The notes beneath the pieces are model-generated. The model saw only the letters and a program-made list of their open reading frames with translations. It ran no database searches and was not told the origin of the DNA. Below are positions 39,235 to 47,877 of a DNA stretch of 61,193 nt, piece after piece. The translations under genes were made by a program, and so were the position numbers. The stretch comes from Betaproteobacteria bacterium (GTDB taxonomy: Bacteria; Pseudomonadota; Gammaproteobacteria; Burkholderiales; Burkholderiaceae_C): positions 1-61,193 of the forward strand of contig RGCL01000010.1 of the NCBI GenBank assembly GCA_009919175.1, in the 5' to 3' direction. Position 1 is the first letter of the stretch; each line of letters opens with the position of its first letter.

Positions 39235-40929
39235 TCAAGCCTTGGCTGGGCTTTCCTCGCGCAACAACCGCCTGAGGATCTTGCCCACCGGCGTTTTGGG
39301 CAGCTCGGTGCGAAAGACCACGGTGGTGGGATTTTTATAGGCCGTGAGGTTGTCACGGCAGTGCTTGCGAACAGCCTCTTCGGTGAGGCCGGGGTTGGAC
39401 TTCACCACGTACAGGCACACCGCCTCGCCGGTGCGCTCGTCGGGCACACCCACAGCCGCGCACTCCAGCACGCCAGGCAGGGTGGACACCACGTCCTCGA
39501 TCTCGTTGGGATAGACGTTGAAGCCGCTCACCAGAATCATGTCCTTTTTGCGGTCCACGATTTTGAAAAAGCCTTTGTCGTCCATGAAACCCACATCGCC
39601 TGAGCGGAACCAGTTGCCGGGCAACATGACCTTGGCGGTTTCGTCAGGGCGTTGCCAATAGCCCGACATCACCTGGGGTCCCTTGATGCACAACTCCCCC
39701 ACCTCGCCCGTTGGCAAATCGCGGCCATCGTCATCCACCACCTTCATCCAGGTGCTGGGAATGGGCACGCCGATGTTGCCCGAATAGGCTTTGGAGTCCA
39801 CCGGGTTGCAACTCGCCGAGGGGCTGGTTTCCGACAAGCCATAGCCCTCGCAAATGGGGCATCCGGTCTTGTCCAGCCACAGCTTGGCCGTGCCCGATTG
39901 CACCGCCATGCCACCCCCGAGTGAGAGCAAGAGGTGCGACCAGTCCACCTTGTCGAAATCGGGATGGTTGGCAACGGCATTGAACAAGGTGTTGACCGCC
40001 GGGAAGCCATGGAAGCGGTGCTTGCTCAAGGTTTTGAGCATGGCGGGCAAGTCCCTGGGGTTGGGGATGAGCAGCAGCCTGTCGCCGCCCCTGAGCTGCT
40101 TGACCATGCCAATGGTGAACGCAAAGATGTGATAGAGCGGCAAGGCACACACCATGGTGAACTGCTCGCCTGCGGGCAAGCGGTTCATCACGGGCAGATT
40201 CCAGATCTCGGACTGGGCCGCATTGGCAGCCAGATTGCGATGCAGCAAGGTGGCGCCCTTGGACACGCCCGTGGTGCCGCCGGTGTATTGCAAGACGGCA
40301 ACGTCGTCGGGGGTGACGGTGACGGGCTTGAACACCAGACCACGCCCACGCTGGAGCAGATCGTTAAAGCGCATGGCGCCATCGAGTGAGAAGTTGGGCA
40401 CCATCTTCTTGACATGGCGCACCACGAAATTCACCAGCGCCCCCTTGAGGCCAGGCAGGCGATCGCCCATGGCACACAGCACCACATGCTGCACGGCCGT
40501 CTTGCTCTTGCAGGCTTGCAAGACATGCGCAAAGTTTTCCAGGATGAAGATGGCCTTGGAGCCCGAGTCCTTGAGCTGGTGCTCGAGCTCGCGCGCGGTG
40601 TACAAGGGATTGACGTTGACCACCACATAGCCCGCGCGGATGATAGCCGCCGCCGCCAGAGGGTATTGCAAGACATTGGGCAGCATGATGGCCACACGGT
40701 CGCCCTTTTGCAGCCCCAGGGCTTGCAGGCTTGCCGCCAGGGCTCGGCTATCGGTCTGCCACTGCGCATAGCTCATGTCGCAGCCCATGAAATGGTGGGC
40801 GGTGCGATCGGCAAAGCGCTCAAACGCGGATTCAAGCAAATCCACCAGCGTGCTGTTGAGCTCAACTTCGCTGATGTCGGCCGGGACTTCTTTGGGATAG
40901 GCGGCCAGCCATGGGCGGTCTGCAGTCAT
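39235..40929 (-). CDS. fadD: Long-chain-fatty-acid-CoA ligase FadD
   Basis: Activates fatty acids with ATP and CoA for beta-oxidation. The 564-residue ANL-superfamily protein has the AMP-binding motif YTGGTTGVSKGA, GYGLSETSP and the GDVGFMDDKGFFKIVDRKKD hinge with the conserved Lys at the end. The upstream pntB terminator ends 14 bases before its start, so there is almost no room for a promoter of its own; it may rely on read-through from the transhydrogenase operon. Confidence 0.93.
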   Translation of the reverse strand: MTADRPWLAAYPKEVPADISEVELNSTLVDLLESAFERFADRTAHHFMGCDMSYAQWQTDSRALAASLQALGLQKGDRVAIMLPNVLQYPLAAAAIIRAGYVVVNVNPLYTARELEHQLKDSGSKAIFILENFAHVLQACKSKTAVQHVVLCAMGDRLPGLKGALVNFVVRHVKKMVPNFSLDGAMRFNDLLQRGRGLVFKPVTVTPDDVAVLQYTGGTTGVSKGATLLHRNLAANAAQSEIWNLPVMNRLPAGEQFTMVCALPLYHIFAFTIGMVKQLRGGDRLLLIPNPRDLPAMLKTLSKHRFHGFPAVNTLFNAVANHPDFDKVDWSHLLLSLGGGMAVQSGTAKLWLDKTGCPICEGYGLSETSPSASCNPVDSKAYSGNIGVPIPSTWMKVVDDDGRDLPTGEVGELCIKGPQVMSGYWQRPDETAKVMLPGNWFRSGDVGFMDDKGFFKIVDRKKDMILVSGFNVYPNEIEDVVSTLPGVLECAAVGVPDERTGEAVCLYVVKSNPGLTEEAVRKHCRDNLTAYKNPTTVVFRTELPKTPVGKILRRLLREESPAKA

Positions 40930-40943
40930 GGGTCTTCCTTGAT

Positions 40944-40969
40944 AAAAAAATGCCCTGGCAAGCCAGGGC
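40944..40969 (-). terminator. Intrinsic terminator after pntB
   Basis: On the minus strand the perfect hairpin GCCCTGGC-TT-GCCAGGGC is followed by ATTTTTTT. It lies between the pntB stop and the fadD start. Confidence 0.9.
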
Positions 40970-40990
40970 GGTTGATGGGGTGGGCGAGGG

Positions 40991-42412
40991 TCACTCGACT
41001 GCTTTGACCATCTCTTCCACTACCTTCTTGGCGTCACCGAACACCATCATGGTTTTATCCATGTAAAAGAGCTCGTTGTCCAGACCGGCATACCCTGAGG
41101 CCATGGAGCGCTTGTTGACAATGATCATCTTGGCCTTGAAGGCTTCGAGGATGGGCATGCCGTAAATGGGGCTGCCCTTTTGCAAAGCCGCAGGGTTGAC
41201 GACGTCATTGGCGCCCAAGATCACGGCCACATCGGTTTGCCCGAATTCGCCGTTGATGTCTTCCATCTCGAAGACCTGGTCGTACTCCACCTCGGCCTCG
41301 GCCAGCAAGACGTTCATGTGGCCTGGCATGCGGCCAGCCACGGGGTGAATGGCGTATTTGACCGAGATGCCTTTCTCGATCAGCTTGTCGGCCAGCTCCT
41401 TGACCGCGTGCTGCGCACGCGCCACCGCCAGGCCATAGCCTGGCACGATGACCACGCTCTCGGCATTCATGAGGATGAAGGCCGCATCGTCGGCACTGCC
41501 GCTCTTGACTGAACGCTGATGGCCGCTGCTGTCGGTGACGGCGCTGCCCTCGCCGCCAAAGCCGCCCAGGATCACGCTCAGGAAAGCGCGGTTCATGGCC
41601 TTGCACATGATGTAGGACAGGATGGCGCCCGAGGAGCCCACCAGCGAGCCGGCAATGATGAGCATGCTGTTGTTCAGGCTAAAGCCAATGCCCGCTGCCG
41701 CCCAGCCGGAATAGCTGTTGAGCATGGACACGACCACAGGCATGTCAGCGCCCCCAATCGGGATGATGATGAGCACGCCCAGCACAAACGACAAGGCCAG
41801 CATCGCGAAGAAGGAGGTCCAGTTCTCGGTGAACATGAAGTGCAAGCCCAGGCCAATCGTGGCCAGACCCAGCACCAGGTTGAGCAAGTGTTGGCCAGAA
41901 AAGACCACCGGGGCGCCCTGGAACAGACGGAACTTGTATTTGCCCGAGAGCTTGCCAAAGGCAATGACCGAGCCGCTGAAGGTGATGGCGCCGATGGCCG
42001 CCCCCAGGAACAGCTCCAGCCGGTTGCCCGCCGGGATGGCCTCGCCCTTGGCCACGATGCCAAAGGCATAGGGCTCGGCAACGACGGCCACCGCGATGAA
42101 CACCGCGGCCAGACCAATCATGCTGTGCATGAAGGCCACGAGCTCGGGCATCTTGGTCATTTCGACGCGCTTGGCCATGATGGCCCCAGCGCCACCGCCC
42201 AGGACCAGACCAGCCAGCACATAACCCAAGCCCAGGCCAGAGCCCGAGAGCTTGACGATCAGGGCTGCGGTGGTGAGCACGGCAATCGTCATGCCCACCA
42301 TGCCAAACAGGTTGCCCCGGATGGATGTGGTGGGGTGGGACAAGCCCTTGAGCGCCTGGATGAAGCAAATGCTGGCGATCAGGTACAGCAGGATGACAAG
42401 GTTCATGCTCAT
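40991..42412 (-). CDS. pntB: NAD(P) transhydrogenase subunit beta
   Basis: The NADP-binding and membrane part of the proton-translocating transhydrogenase that makes NADPH from NADH. The 473-residue protein has about nine transmembrane segments then a soluble domain with VPGYGLAVARAQHAV, HPVAGRMPGHMNVLLAEA and a GANDVVNPAA motif. The start is ATG 42410-42412 (MSMNLVILLY). It is the third gene of pntAA-pntAB-pntB. Confidence 0.95.
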   Translation of the reverse strand: MSMNLVILLYLIASICFIQALKGLSHPTTSIRGNLFGMVGMTIAVLTTAALIVKLSGSGLGLGYVLAGLVLGGGAGAIMAKRVEMTKMPELVAFMHSMIGLAAVFIAVAVVAEPYAFGIVAKGEAIPAGNRLELFLGAAIGAITFSGSVIAFGKLSGKYKFRLFQGAPVVFSGQHLLNLVLGLATIGLGLHFMFTENWTSFFAMLALSFVLGVLIIIPIGGADMPVVVSMLNSYSGWAAAGIGFSLNNSMLIIAGSLVGSSGAILSYIMCKAMNRAFLSVILGGFGGEGSAVTDSSGHQRSVKSGSADDAAFILMNAESVVIVPGYGLAVARAQHAVKELADKLIEKGISVKYAIHPVAGRMPGHMNVLLAEAEVEYDQVFEMEDINGEFGQTDVAVILGANDVVNPAALQKGSPIYGMPILEAFKAKMIIVNKRSMASGYAGLDNELFYMDKTMMVFGDAKKVVEEMVKAVE

Positions 42413-42434
42413 GACTGTCTCTCTTTGATGGATT

Positions 42435-42731
42435 TCATTTCTTTTCTTTCTTCTTGAACATGTCGAGCATGCGCCGGGTGACCAAGAAGCCACCAAACAC
42501 GTTCACTGCCGCCAACGCAACGGCCAGCACGCCCATGGTCTTGCCCAGGGTGGTTTCGGTGAGCGCGGCTGCGAGCATGGCGCCCACGATCACAATGGCC
42601 GAGATGGCGTTGGTCACCGCCATGAGCGGGGTGTGCAAGGCCGGGGTCACATTCCAGACCACGTGGTAGCCCACGTAAATGGCCAGCACAAAAATGATGA
42701 GGTTGATGAGGGTGGGACTGATGAATTCCAC
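42435..42731 (-). CDS. pntAB: NAD(P) transhydrogenase subunit alpha, part 2
   Basis: The small membrane part of the alpha subunit. The 98-residue protein has three to four transmembrane segments (LINLIIFVLAIYVGYHVVW..., LMAVTNAISAIVIVGAM) as in split-subunit transhydrogenases. It is 22 bases upstream of pntB. Confidence 0.93.
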   Translation of the reverse strand: MEFISPTLINLIIFVLAIYVGYHVVWNVTPALHTPLMAVTNAISAIVIVGAMLAAALTETTLGKTMGVLAVALAAVNVFGGFLVTRRMLDMFKKKEKK

Positions 42732-42755
42732 GTTGCGCTCCAGTTCTTGAGGGGC

Positions 42756-43877
42756 TCAGGTGCCGCGCTTGACCTGACCGCCTTGGGTCATGAGGCAAGC
42801 GGCCACGATGTCGTCGTCCATGGGCACTTGCACGCTGGCAGCGTCCTTGGGCAGCACGAGTTTGAGAAAGTCCAGCACATTGCGGGCATACAGGGCCGAT
42901 GCATCGGCAGCCACCAGCGAGGGCAGATTGGTTTCGCCAATGAGGTTCACCCCATGGACCTGAATGGTTTTGCCCGGCTCGGTGAGCGGGCAGTTGCCGC
43001 CCTGGGGCGCAGCGAGGTCCACGATGACCGAGCCGGCCTTCATGCTCTTGACCATGTCTTCGGTGACCAGCACCGGTGCGGGGCGACCCGGAATGAGGGC
43101 GGTGGTGATGACCACATCGGCCTGAGCCACGCGCTTGGCCACCTCCGCCTTTTGGCGGTCCAGCCAGCTCTGGGGCATGGGGCGGGCATAACCGCCCACA
43201 CCTTCGGCGGCCTCTTTTTCTTCGGTGGTCTCGTAGGGCACGTCAATGAACTTGGCACCCAAGGACTCCACTTGTTCCTTGACGCTGGGGCGCACATCGG
43301 AGGCCTCGATCACTGCGCCCATGCGCTTGGCCGTGGCAATGGCCTGCAAGCCGGCCACGCCCACGCCCAGGATGACCACGCGCGCGGCCTTGACCGTGCC
43401 GGCTGCCGTCATGAGCATGGGGAAGAAGCGCTGGTAGCGGTCTGCGGCAATCATCACGGCCTTGTAGCCCGCGATGTTGGCCTGGCTGGAGAGCACGTCC
43501 ATGCTTTGCGCGCGGGTGGTGCGCGGGGCCGCTTCAAGGGCAAAACTCGTGAGTCCCGCCTGGGCCATGCGCTGCAAGCCTTCGGCATCGAAGGGGTTGA
43601 GCATGCCCACCAGGGTGGTGCCGGGCTTGGCGAGGCTGAGCTCCTGAGGCTGGGGCGCGCGCACCTTGAGGACCAGCTCGCAAGCCCAGGCGCCCGCGGC
43701 GTCGGTGAGGGCGGCACCGGCAGCCTCGTAGGCCGCATCCGTGACGCTGGCTCCCAATCCTGCACCGCGCTGCACCAGCAGGCTGTGGCCCTGGGCGACG
43801 AGTTTCTTGACCGTTTCGGGCGTTGCCGCCACGCGAGATTCGCCCGAGAGGGTCTCTGCGGGGATGCCAATGCGCAT
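42756..43877 (-). CDS. pntAA: NAD(P) transhydrogenase subunit alpha, part 1
   Basis: The NAD-binding soluble part. The 373-residue protein has MRIGIPAETLSGESRVAATP at the start and the VVILGVGVAGLQAIATAKRMGA Rossmann motif. It resembles alanine dehydrogenase. The start ATG 43875-43877 has an AAGGAG ribosome binding site. The three-gene split (pntAA, pntAB, pntB) is common in betaproteobacteria. Confidence 0.95.
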   Translation of the reverse strand: MRIGIPAETLSGESRVAATPETVKKLVAQGHSLLVQRGAGLGASVTDAAYEAAGAALTDAAGAWACELVLKVRAPQPQELSLAKPGTTLVGMLNPFDAEGLQRMAQAGLTSFALEAAPRTTRAQSMDVLSSQANIAGYKAVMIAADRYQRFFPMLMTAAGTVKAARVVILGVGVAGLQAIATAKRMGAVIEASDVRPSVKEQVESLGAKFIDVPYETTEEKEAAEGVGGYARPMPQSWLDRQKAEVAKRVAQADVVITTALIPGRPAPVLVTEDMVKSMKAGSVIVDLAAPQGGNCPLTEPGKTIQVHGVNLIGETNLPSLVAADASALYARNVLDFLKLVLPKDAASVQVPMDDDIVAACLMTQGGQVKRGT

Positions 43878-43940
43878 GCGCGTCTCCTTGGAAAAACCTG
43901 CCAAATGCCATCCCAGCATGCGGGCAGCACTCACTTATTG

Positions 43941-43961
43941 ATCGGTACAAGCTTACCCGAT
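43941..43961. repeat. Inverted repeat upstream of pntAA
   Basis: ATCGGTA ... TACCGAT-like arms (right arm interrupted by one extra base) around an 8-base centre (CAAGCTTA), 64 bases upstream of pntAA and about 100 bases from the divergent NUDIX gene. It could be an operator for a dimeric regulator. Confidence 0.4.
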
Positions 43962-44057
43962 TCGATTTTCCCTCTCAGCGCAGGACTGTGTGGCCTAGCG
44001 CCTCACCCCGCTGGGCGATACTTGCCTTCACCCCTGGTCTTGATCTCCCCATTCATC

Positions 44058-44531
44058 ATGAGCATTCGCTGGAAACCCAACGTCACCGTGGCCGCCATCA
44101 TTGAGCGCGATGGGCGCTATTTGCTGGTTGAAGAGCGCACCTCGGGCGGGCTCAGGCTCAACAACCCTGCCGGTCATCTGGAGCTGGGCGAGTCGCCCGC
44201 CCAGGCCTGCATGCGCGAGGCACTGGAAGAAACCGCCCACGCGTTCACACCCACGCACCTGGTGGGTGTGTATTTGTCGCGAACGATCCAGGATCAGGAC
44301 GACATCACCTACGTGCGCCTGGCCTTTGCCGGCGAGCTGGGTGCACTGGAACCCCAGCGCGCCTTGGACGATGGCATTGTTCGCACCGTCTGGATGAGCC
44401 TGGACGAGGTGCAAGCCAGCCAGGCCATGCATCGCAGTCCCCTGGTGTGGCAGTGCGTGCACGACCATGCCAAGGGGCAACGTTTCCCCCTGCAAGCGGT
44501 GTTCACCCACGCGTCTGTTTCGGCCAGTTGA
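44058..44531 (+). CDS. NUDIX hydrolase (NudJ-like)
   Basis: Hydrolyses nucleoside diphosphate derivatives. The 157-residue protein has a full Nudix box G39...E44...REALEE (GHLELGESPAQACMREALEE). Most similar in outline to phosphatase NudJ, which acts on thiamine pyrophosphate or nucleotides. The start is ATG 44058 (MSIRWKPNVTVAA). Its end overlaps the convergent DMT permease by 29 bases. Divergent from pntAA. Confidence 0.88.
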   Translation: MSIRWKPNVTVAAIIERDGRYLLVEERTSGGLRLNNPAGHLELGESPAQACMREALEETAHAFTPTHLVGVYLSRTIQDQDDITYVRLAFAGELGALEPQRALDDGIVRTVWMSLDEVQASQAMHRSPLVWQCVHDHAKGQRFPLQAVFTHASVSAS

Positions 44532-45411
44532 CCAGCACAATGCCCAGGGTCACGCCCAGCAAGGCCAGCACATGGGCTGCAGCCAGGGTCTCGCCAAACA
44601 AGCCCACCCCCAAGACCGCTGCAAACACGGGCGTGAGGAACACAAAGGCGCTGAGCAAGGTGGCCGGGTATTGGGTGAGCAGCCACATCCAGATGAGGTA
44701 AGACAGGAAGGCGCCCCCCGCGCTTTGCAAGAGCAGCGACCCCCACACCAGGCCGCCACTGGGCCAAGCCCAGGTTTCGCCCAAAGCCAGGGACACGCAG
44801 GGCAAGATCAGGGCGCTGGTGCCCACCTGATAGAACAGGATCTTCTCGGGTGAAATCCGAACCAGCCCCAGGGTGCGAATGACCACCGTGGTCAGTCCCC
44901 AGCTCAGTCCCGCCATCAAGGCCAGCACATTGCCCAGGCCCTGGCCCACCAAGTCCCCGCTCACCATCACGTCTTTCCACAGGGCATTGGCCAAGGCGGC
45001 AAAGGCCAGGATCAGGCCAGCCCATTGGCGCAGGTTCAAATGCTCGGACTTCACCACCAGCGGCACGATCAAGGCCACCCACAGCGGCGAGGTGTACAAA
45101 AACACGGTGACCTGGGCAGCGGGTGCCAGTTTCAGGGCGGGGTACAAGGTGCCAAATTCCATGGCAAACAACACCCCCGAGAGCAAGCCCGCCCAGAGGG
45201 TGCCATCGCGTTCAAATAGGGGAATGCGCCGAACACGACACCACACCAGGATGCACAGGCTGGCCAAGGCCAGCCGGATCGAGACCTGAAACACCGGGGG
45301 CACAAAGGGCACTGTCCAGCGCACCAGGCTTTGTTGAAAACCCCAAAAGAGGGACAAGCCCACCAGCGTGCCCATGGCCAACCAGTCCAGGTGGTCTTTT
45401 CTTTGATTCAT
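44503..45411 (-). CDS. EamA/DMT-family permease
   Basis: A 302-residue membrane protein with ten hydrophobic segments in two EamA repeats. Members export amino acids or metabolites; the substrate is unknown here. The start is ATG 45409-45411 (MNQRKDHLDWL) with an AAGGAG ribosome binding site. Divergent from the molybdenum hydroxylase gene. Confidence 0.85.
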   Translation of the reverse strand: MNQRKDHLDWLAMGTLVGLSLFWGFQQSLVRWTVPFVPPVFQVSIRLALASLCILVWCRVRRIPLFERDGTLWAGLLSGVLFAMEFGTLYPALKLAPAAQVTVFLYTSPLWVALIVPLVVKSEHLNLRQWAGLILAFAALANALWKDVMVSGDLVGQGLGNVLALMAGLSWGLTTVVIRTLGLVRISPEKILFYQVGTSALILPCVSLALGETWAWPSGGLVWGSLLLQSAGGAFLSYLIWMWLLTQYPATLLSAFVFLTPVFAAVLGVGLFGETLAAAHVLALLGVTLGIVLVNWPKQTRG

Positions 45412-45567
45412 GTCGGGGTCTCCTTGGGTGGCAAGCATAACCAGTCGCCCCAGGTGGACACCAGCTCTCAAGCGCCTGGGCAAACCCAAAGAAATCCCTG
45501 TGACAACCCGCGCTTGCCCACACGGCTAGACTCGTTCCTCGACCTTCATCTGGAACACCCCCTCACC

Positions 45568-47874
45568 ATGAACGACATGCAAACGCGATTTGGCAGCGGC
45601 CAGTCAGTGGCCCGAATGGAAGACGATGCTTTGCTCAAGGGGCATGGCCTCTACGCAGATGATGCACCCGCCCCCGCCCTGCACCTGGCGTTTGTGCGCT
45701 CGCCCCATGCCCACGCGCGCATTCTGAAAGTGGACACCGCACAGGCTCAAAGCCTGCCTGGCGTGAAGCTGGTGGTGACCGGAGCCGAGCTCGAAGCCAT
45801 GGGCATCAAACCCATGCCCGGACCCATGAACTTCACCCGCCCTGACGGCTCGCCCATCAACAGCACCAAGCGGCGCATCCTCGCGCACGAGCGCGTGCGT
45901 TACGTGGGTGAGCCCGTGGCGGTCGTGGTGGCGCACACGCTGGAGCAGGCACGCAACGCCGCCGAGGCCGTGTGGGTGGACTATGACCCCCTGCCCTCGG
46001 TGACCACCGCCCAAGCCGCCCTGGCCGCCGGCGCGCCCCTGCTGGCCGATGGCCCCGACAACCTGGTGTGCGAGACGCGATACGGCTCCGCACCCGAAGC
46101 CCAAGCCCAGTTCGATGCAGCTGCCCATGTGGTCAAGCTCGACATCGACAACCAGCGCCTGGCCGCGTTTTGCATCGAGCCGCGCTCGGTGCTGGCGCAA
46201 TGGACCAACGACCGCTTGGTGATTCGCATGAGCACGCAAATGCCCACGGGCATTCGCACCATGGTGTGCGACCTCCTGGGTCTGGCAACCGACCGCGTGC
46301 AGGTGGTGGTGGGCGATGTGGGCGGCGGCTTTGGCATGAAGACCGGCGCTTACCCCGAAGACGTGGTGGTGGCGCATTGCGCCCACCAGCTCAAGGCCTC
46401 GGTCAAGTGGGTGGCCGATCGCAATGAGGAATTCCTCACCAGCGCCCATGGCCGCGATGTGCGCTCCATGGCCGAAATGGCCTTGGCCGCCGATGGCCGC
46501 ATCCTGGCCTTGCGCGTAATGGGTCAAGCCAACGTGGGCGCCTACCCCACGATGACGGGCGTGGCCATCCAATGCCTCATTGGCCCCTGGGTGCAAACCA
46601 GCATCTACGACATCCCGCTGATTGATTTCCGCTTCCAGGCCGTGATGACCCACACCGCCACCACGGGCGCCTACCGGGGTGCCGGGCGACCCGAGGCCAT
46701 CTACATCATGGAGCGGCTCATGGACGAGGCCGCGCGCCAAATCGGCATGGACCGCGTGGCCCTGCGCCGTCGCAACCTCATCCAGCCGCAACAGTTCCCT
46801 TATCGCAACCCCATGGGTCAAATCTATGACGTGGGTGCCTTTGAGCGCATCCTCGACGGGGGCTTGAAGCTGGCCGACTGGTCAGGCTTTGAAGCGCGCG
46901 CCAAGGCCTCTGCCGCCAAGGGCTTGTGGCGTGGCCTGGGCATTGCCACCTTCCTCGAGTGGACGGGGGGCAATGCGCTGGAAGAAAACGTCAATGTGCG
47001 CATCCTCAACGACGGGGTGATCGAGGTCTTCTCCGCAGTCAACCAAATGGGGCAAGGCATTGCCACCACGCTGGCGCAACTGGTGGTGGATGTGTTTGAT
47101 GTGCCCTTGTCGCAAGTGCGGGTTGTGCTGGGCGACACCGATCGCGGCAACGGCTTTGGCAGTGCCGGGTCGCGGTCGTTGTTCACAGGCGGCTCGGCGG
47201 TTCGTGTGGGCGCGGGCGAAGCGCTGGACAAAGCCCGTGAGCTGGCCGCAACAGACCTCGAGGTCTCGGGGTCAGATCTGGTTTACGAGGCGGGTCGCTT
47301 CAAGGTCAAGGGCACGGACTTGCAACGCAGCCTGGCTGAGCTGGCTGCCAAGCAGGCGACAGGCCGCATTGAAGTGGACAGCAAGACAGCGGCCAAAGGC
47401 CCCACATGGCCCAATGGCTGTCATGTGTGCGAGGTCGAAGTGGATCCGGCCACGGGCGTGGTGAGCGTGGCGGCATATGCCTCCATGAACGATGTGGGAC
47501 GGGTGGTCAACCCCACCATCGTGCGGGGCCAACTCGACGGCGGCGCGGTTCAGGGCATGGGGCAGGCTTTGTGCGAAGCAGTACGGTATGACCCCGACAG
47601 CGGTCAGTTGCTCACGGGCAGCCTCATGGACTATGCCGTGCCCCATGCCGACGTGGCGCAGACATTTTTCAAAACCGAAATGGATGAGGGCACACCCAGC
47701 ACCAACAATGTGCTGGGGGTCAAGGGCGTGGGTGAATTGGGCACCATTGGCGCCACCCCTGCGGTGGTCAATGCCGTGGCCGATGCGCTGGCACGCCATG
47801 GGCGCGCCGCCGCCACCCCCCATTTGCAAATGCCACTCACCCCCGAGCGGGTGTGGCGCGCCATCACCGGCTGA
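45568..47874 (+). CDS. Molybdopterin-binding xanthine dehydrogenase/CoxL-family large subunit, orphan
   Basis: A 768-residue protein of the xanthine oxidase/carbon monoxide dehydrogenase large-subunit family. It has GGGFGMK (near 252), AYRGAGR (368-374; form II-type, not the AYxCSFR of true CO dehydrogenase), and the catalytic Glu723 in GVGELGTIG. Complete enzymes need a [2Fe-2S] subunit and usually a FAD subunit; neither is adjacent. No ribosome binding site is visible and TAGACT sits about 35 bases upstream. The start is ATG 45568. Confidence 0.85.
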   Translation: MNDMQTRFGSGQSVARMEDDALLKGHGLYADDAPAPALHLAFVRSPHAHARILKVDTAQAQSLPGVKLVVTGAELEAMGIKPMPGPMNFTRPDGSPINSTKRRILAHERVRYVGEPVAVVVAHTLEQARNAAEAVWVDYDPLPSVTTAQAALAAGAPLLADGPDNLVCETRYGSAPEAQAQFDAAAHVVKLDIDNQRLAAFCIEPRSVLAQWTNDRLVIRMSTQMPTGIRTMVCDLLGLATDRVQVVVGDVGGGFGMKTGAYPEDVVVAHCAHQLKASVKWVADRNEEFLTSAHGRDVRSMAEMALAADGRILALRVMGQANVGAYPTMTGVAIQCLIGPWVQTSIYDIPLIDFRFQAVMTHTATTGAYRGAGRPEAIYIMERLMDEAARQIGMDRVALRRRNLIQPQQFPYRNPMGQIYDVGAFERILDGGLKLADWSGFEARAKASAAKGLWRGLGIATFLEWTGGNALEENVNVRILNDGVIEVFSAVNQMGQGIATTLAQLVVDVFDVPLSQVRVVLGDTDRGNGFGSAGSRSLFTGGSAVRVGAGEALDKARELAATDLEVSGSDLVYEAGRFKVKGTDLQRSLAELAAKQATGRIEVDSKTAAKGPTWPNGCHVCEVEVDPATGVVSVAAYASMNDVGRVVNPTIVRGQLDGGAVQGMGQALCEAVRYDPDSGQLLTGSLMDYAVPHADVAQTFFKTEMDEGTPSTNNVLGVKGVGELGTIGATPAVVNAVADALARHGRAAATPHLQMPLTPERVWRAITG

Positions 47875-47877
47875 TCA

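Noticed and set aside
45568-47874. True carbon monoxide dehydrogenase
   Set aside because: The loop is AYRGAGR, not the AYxCSFR of form I CO dehydrogenase, and the other subunits are missing.
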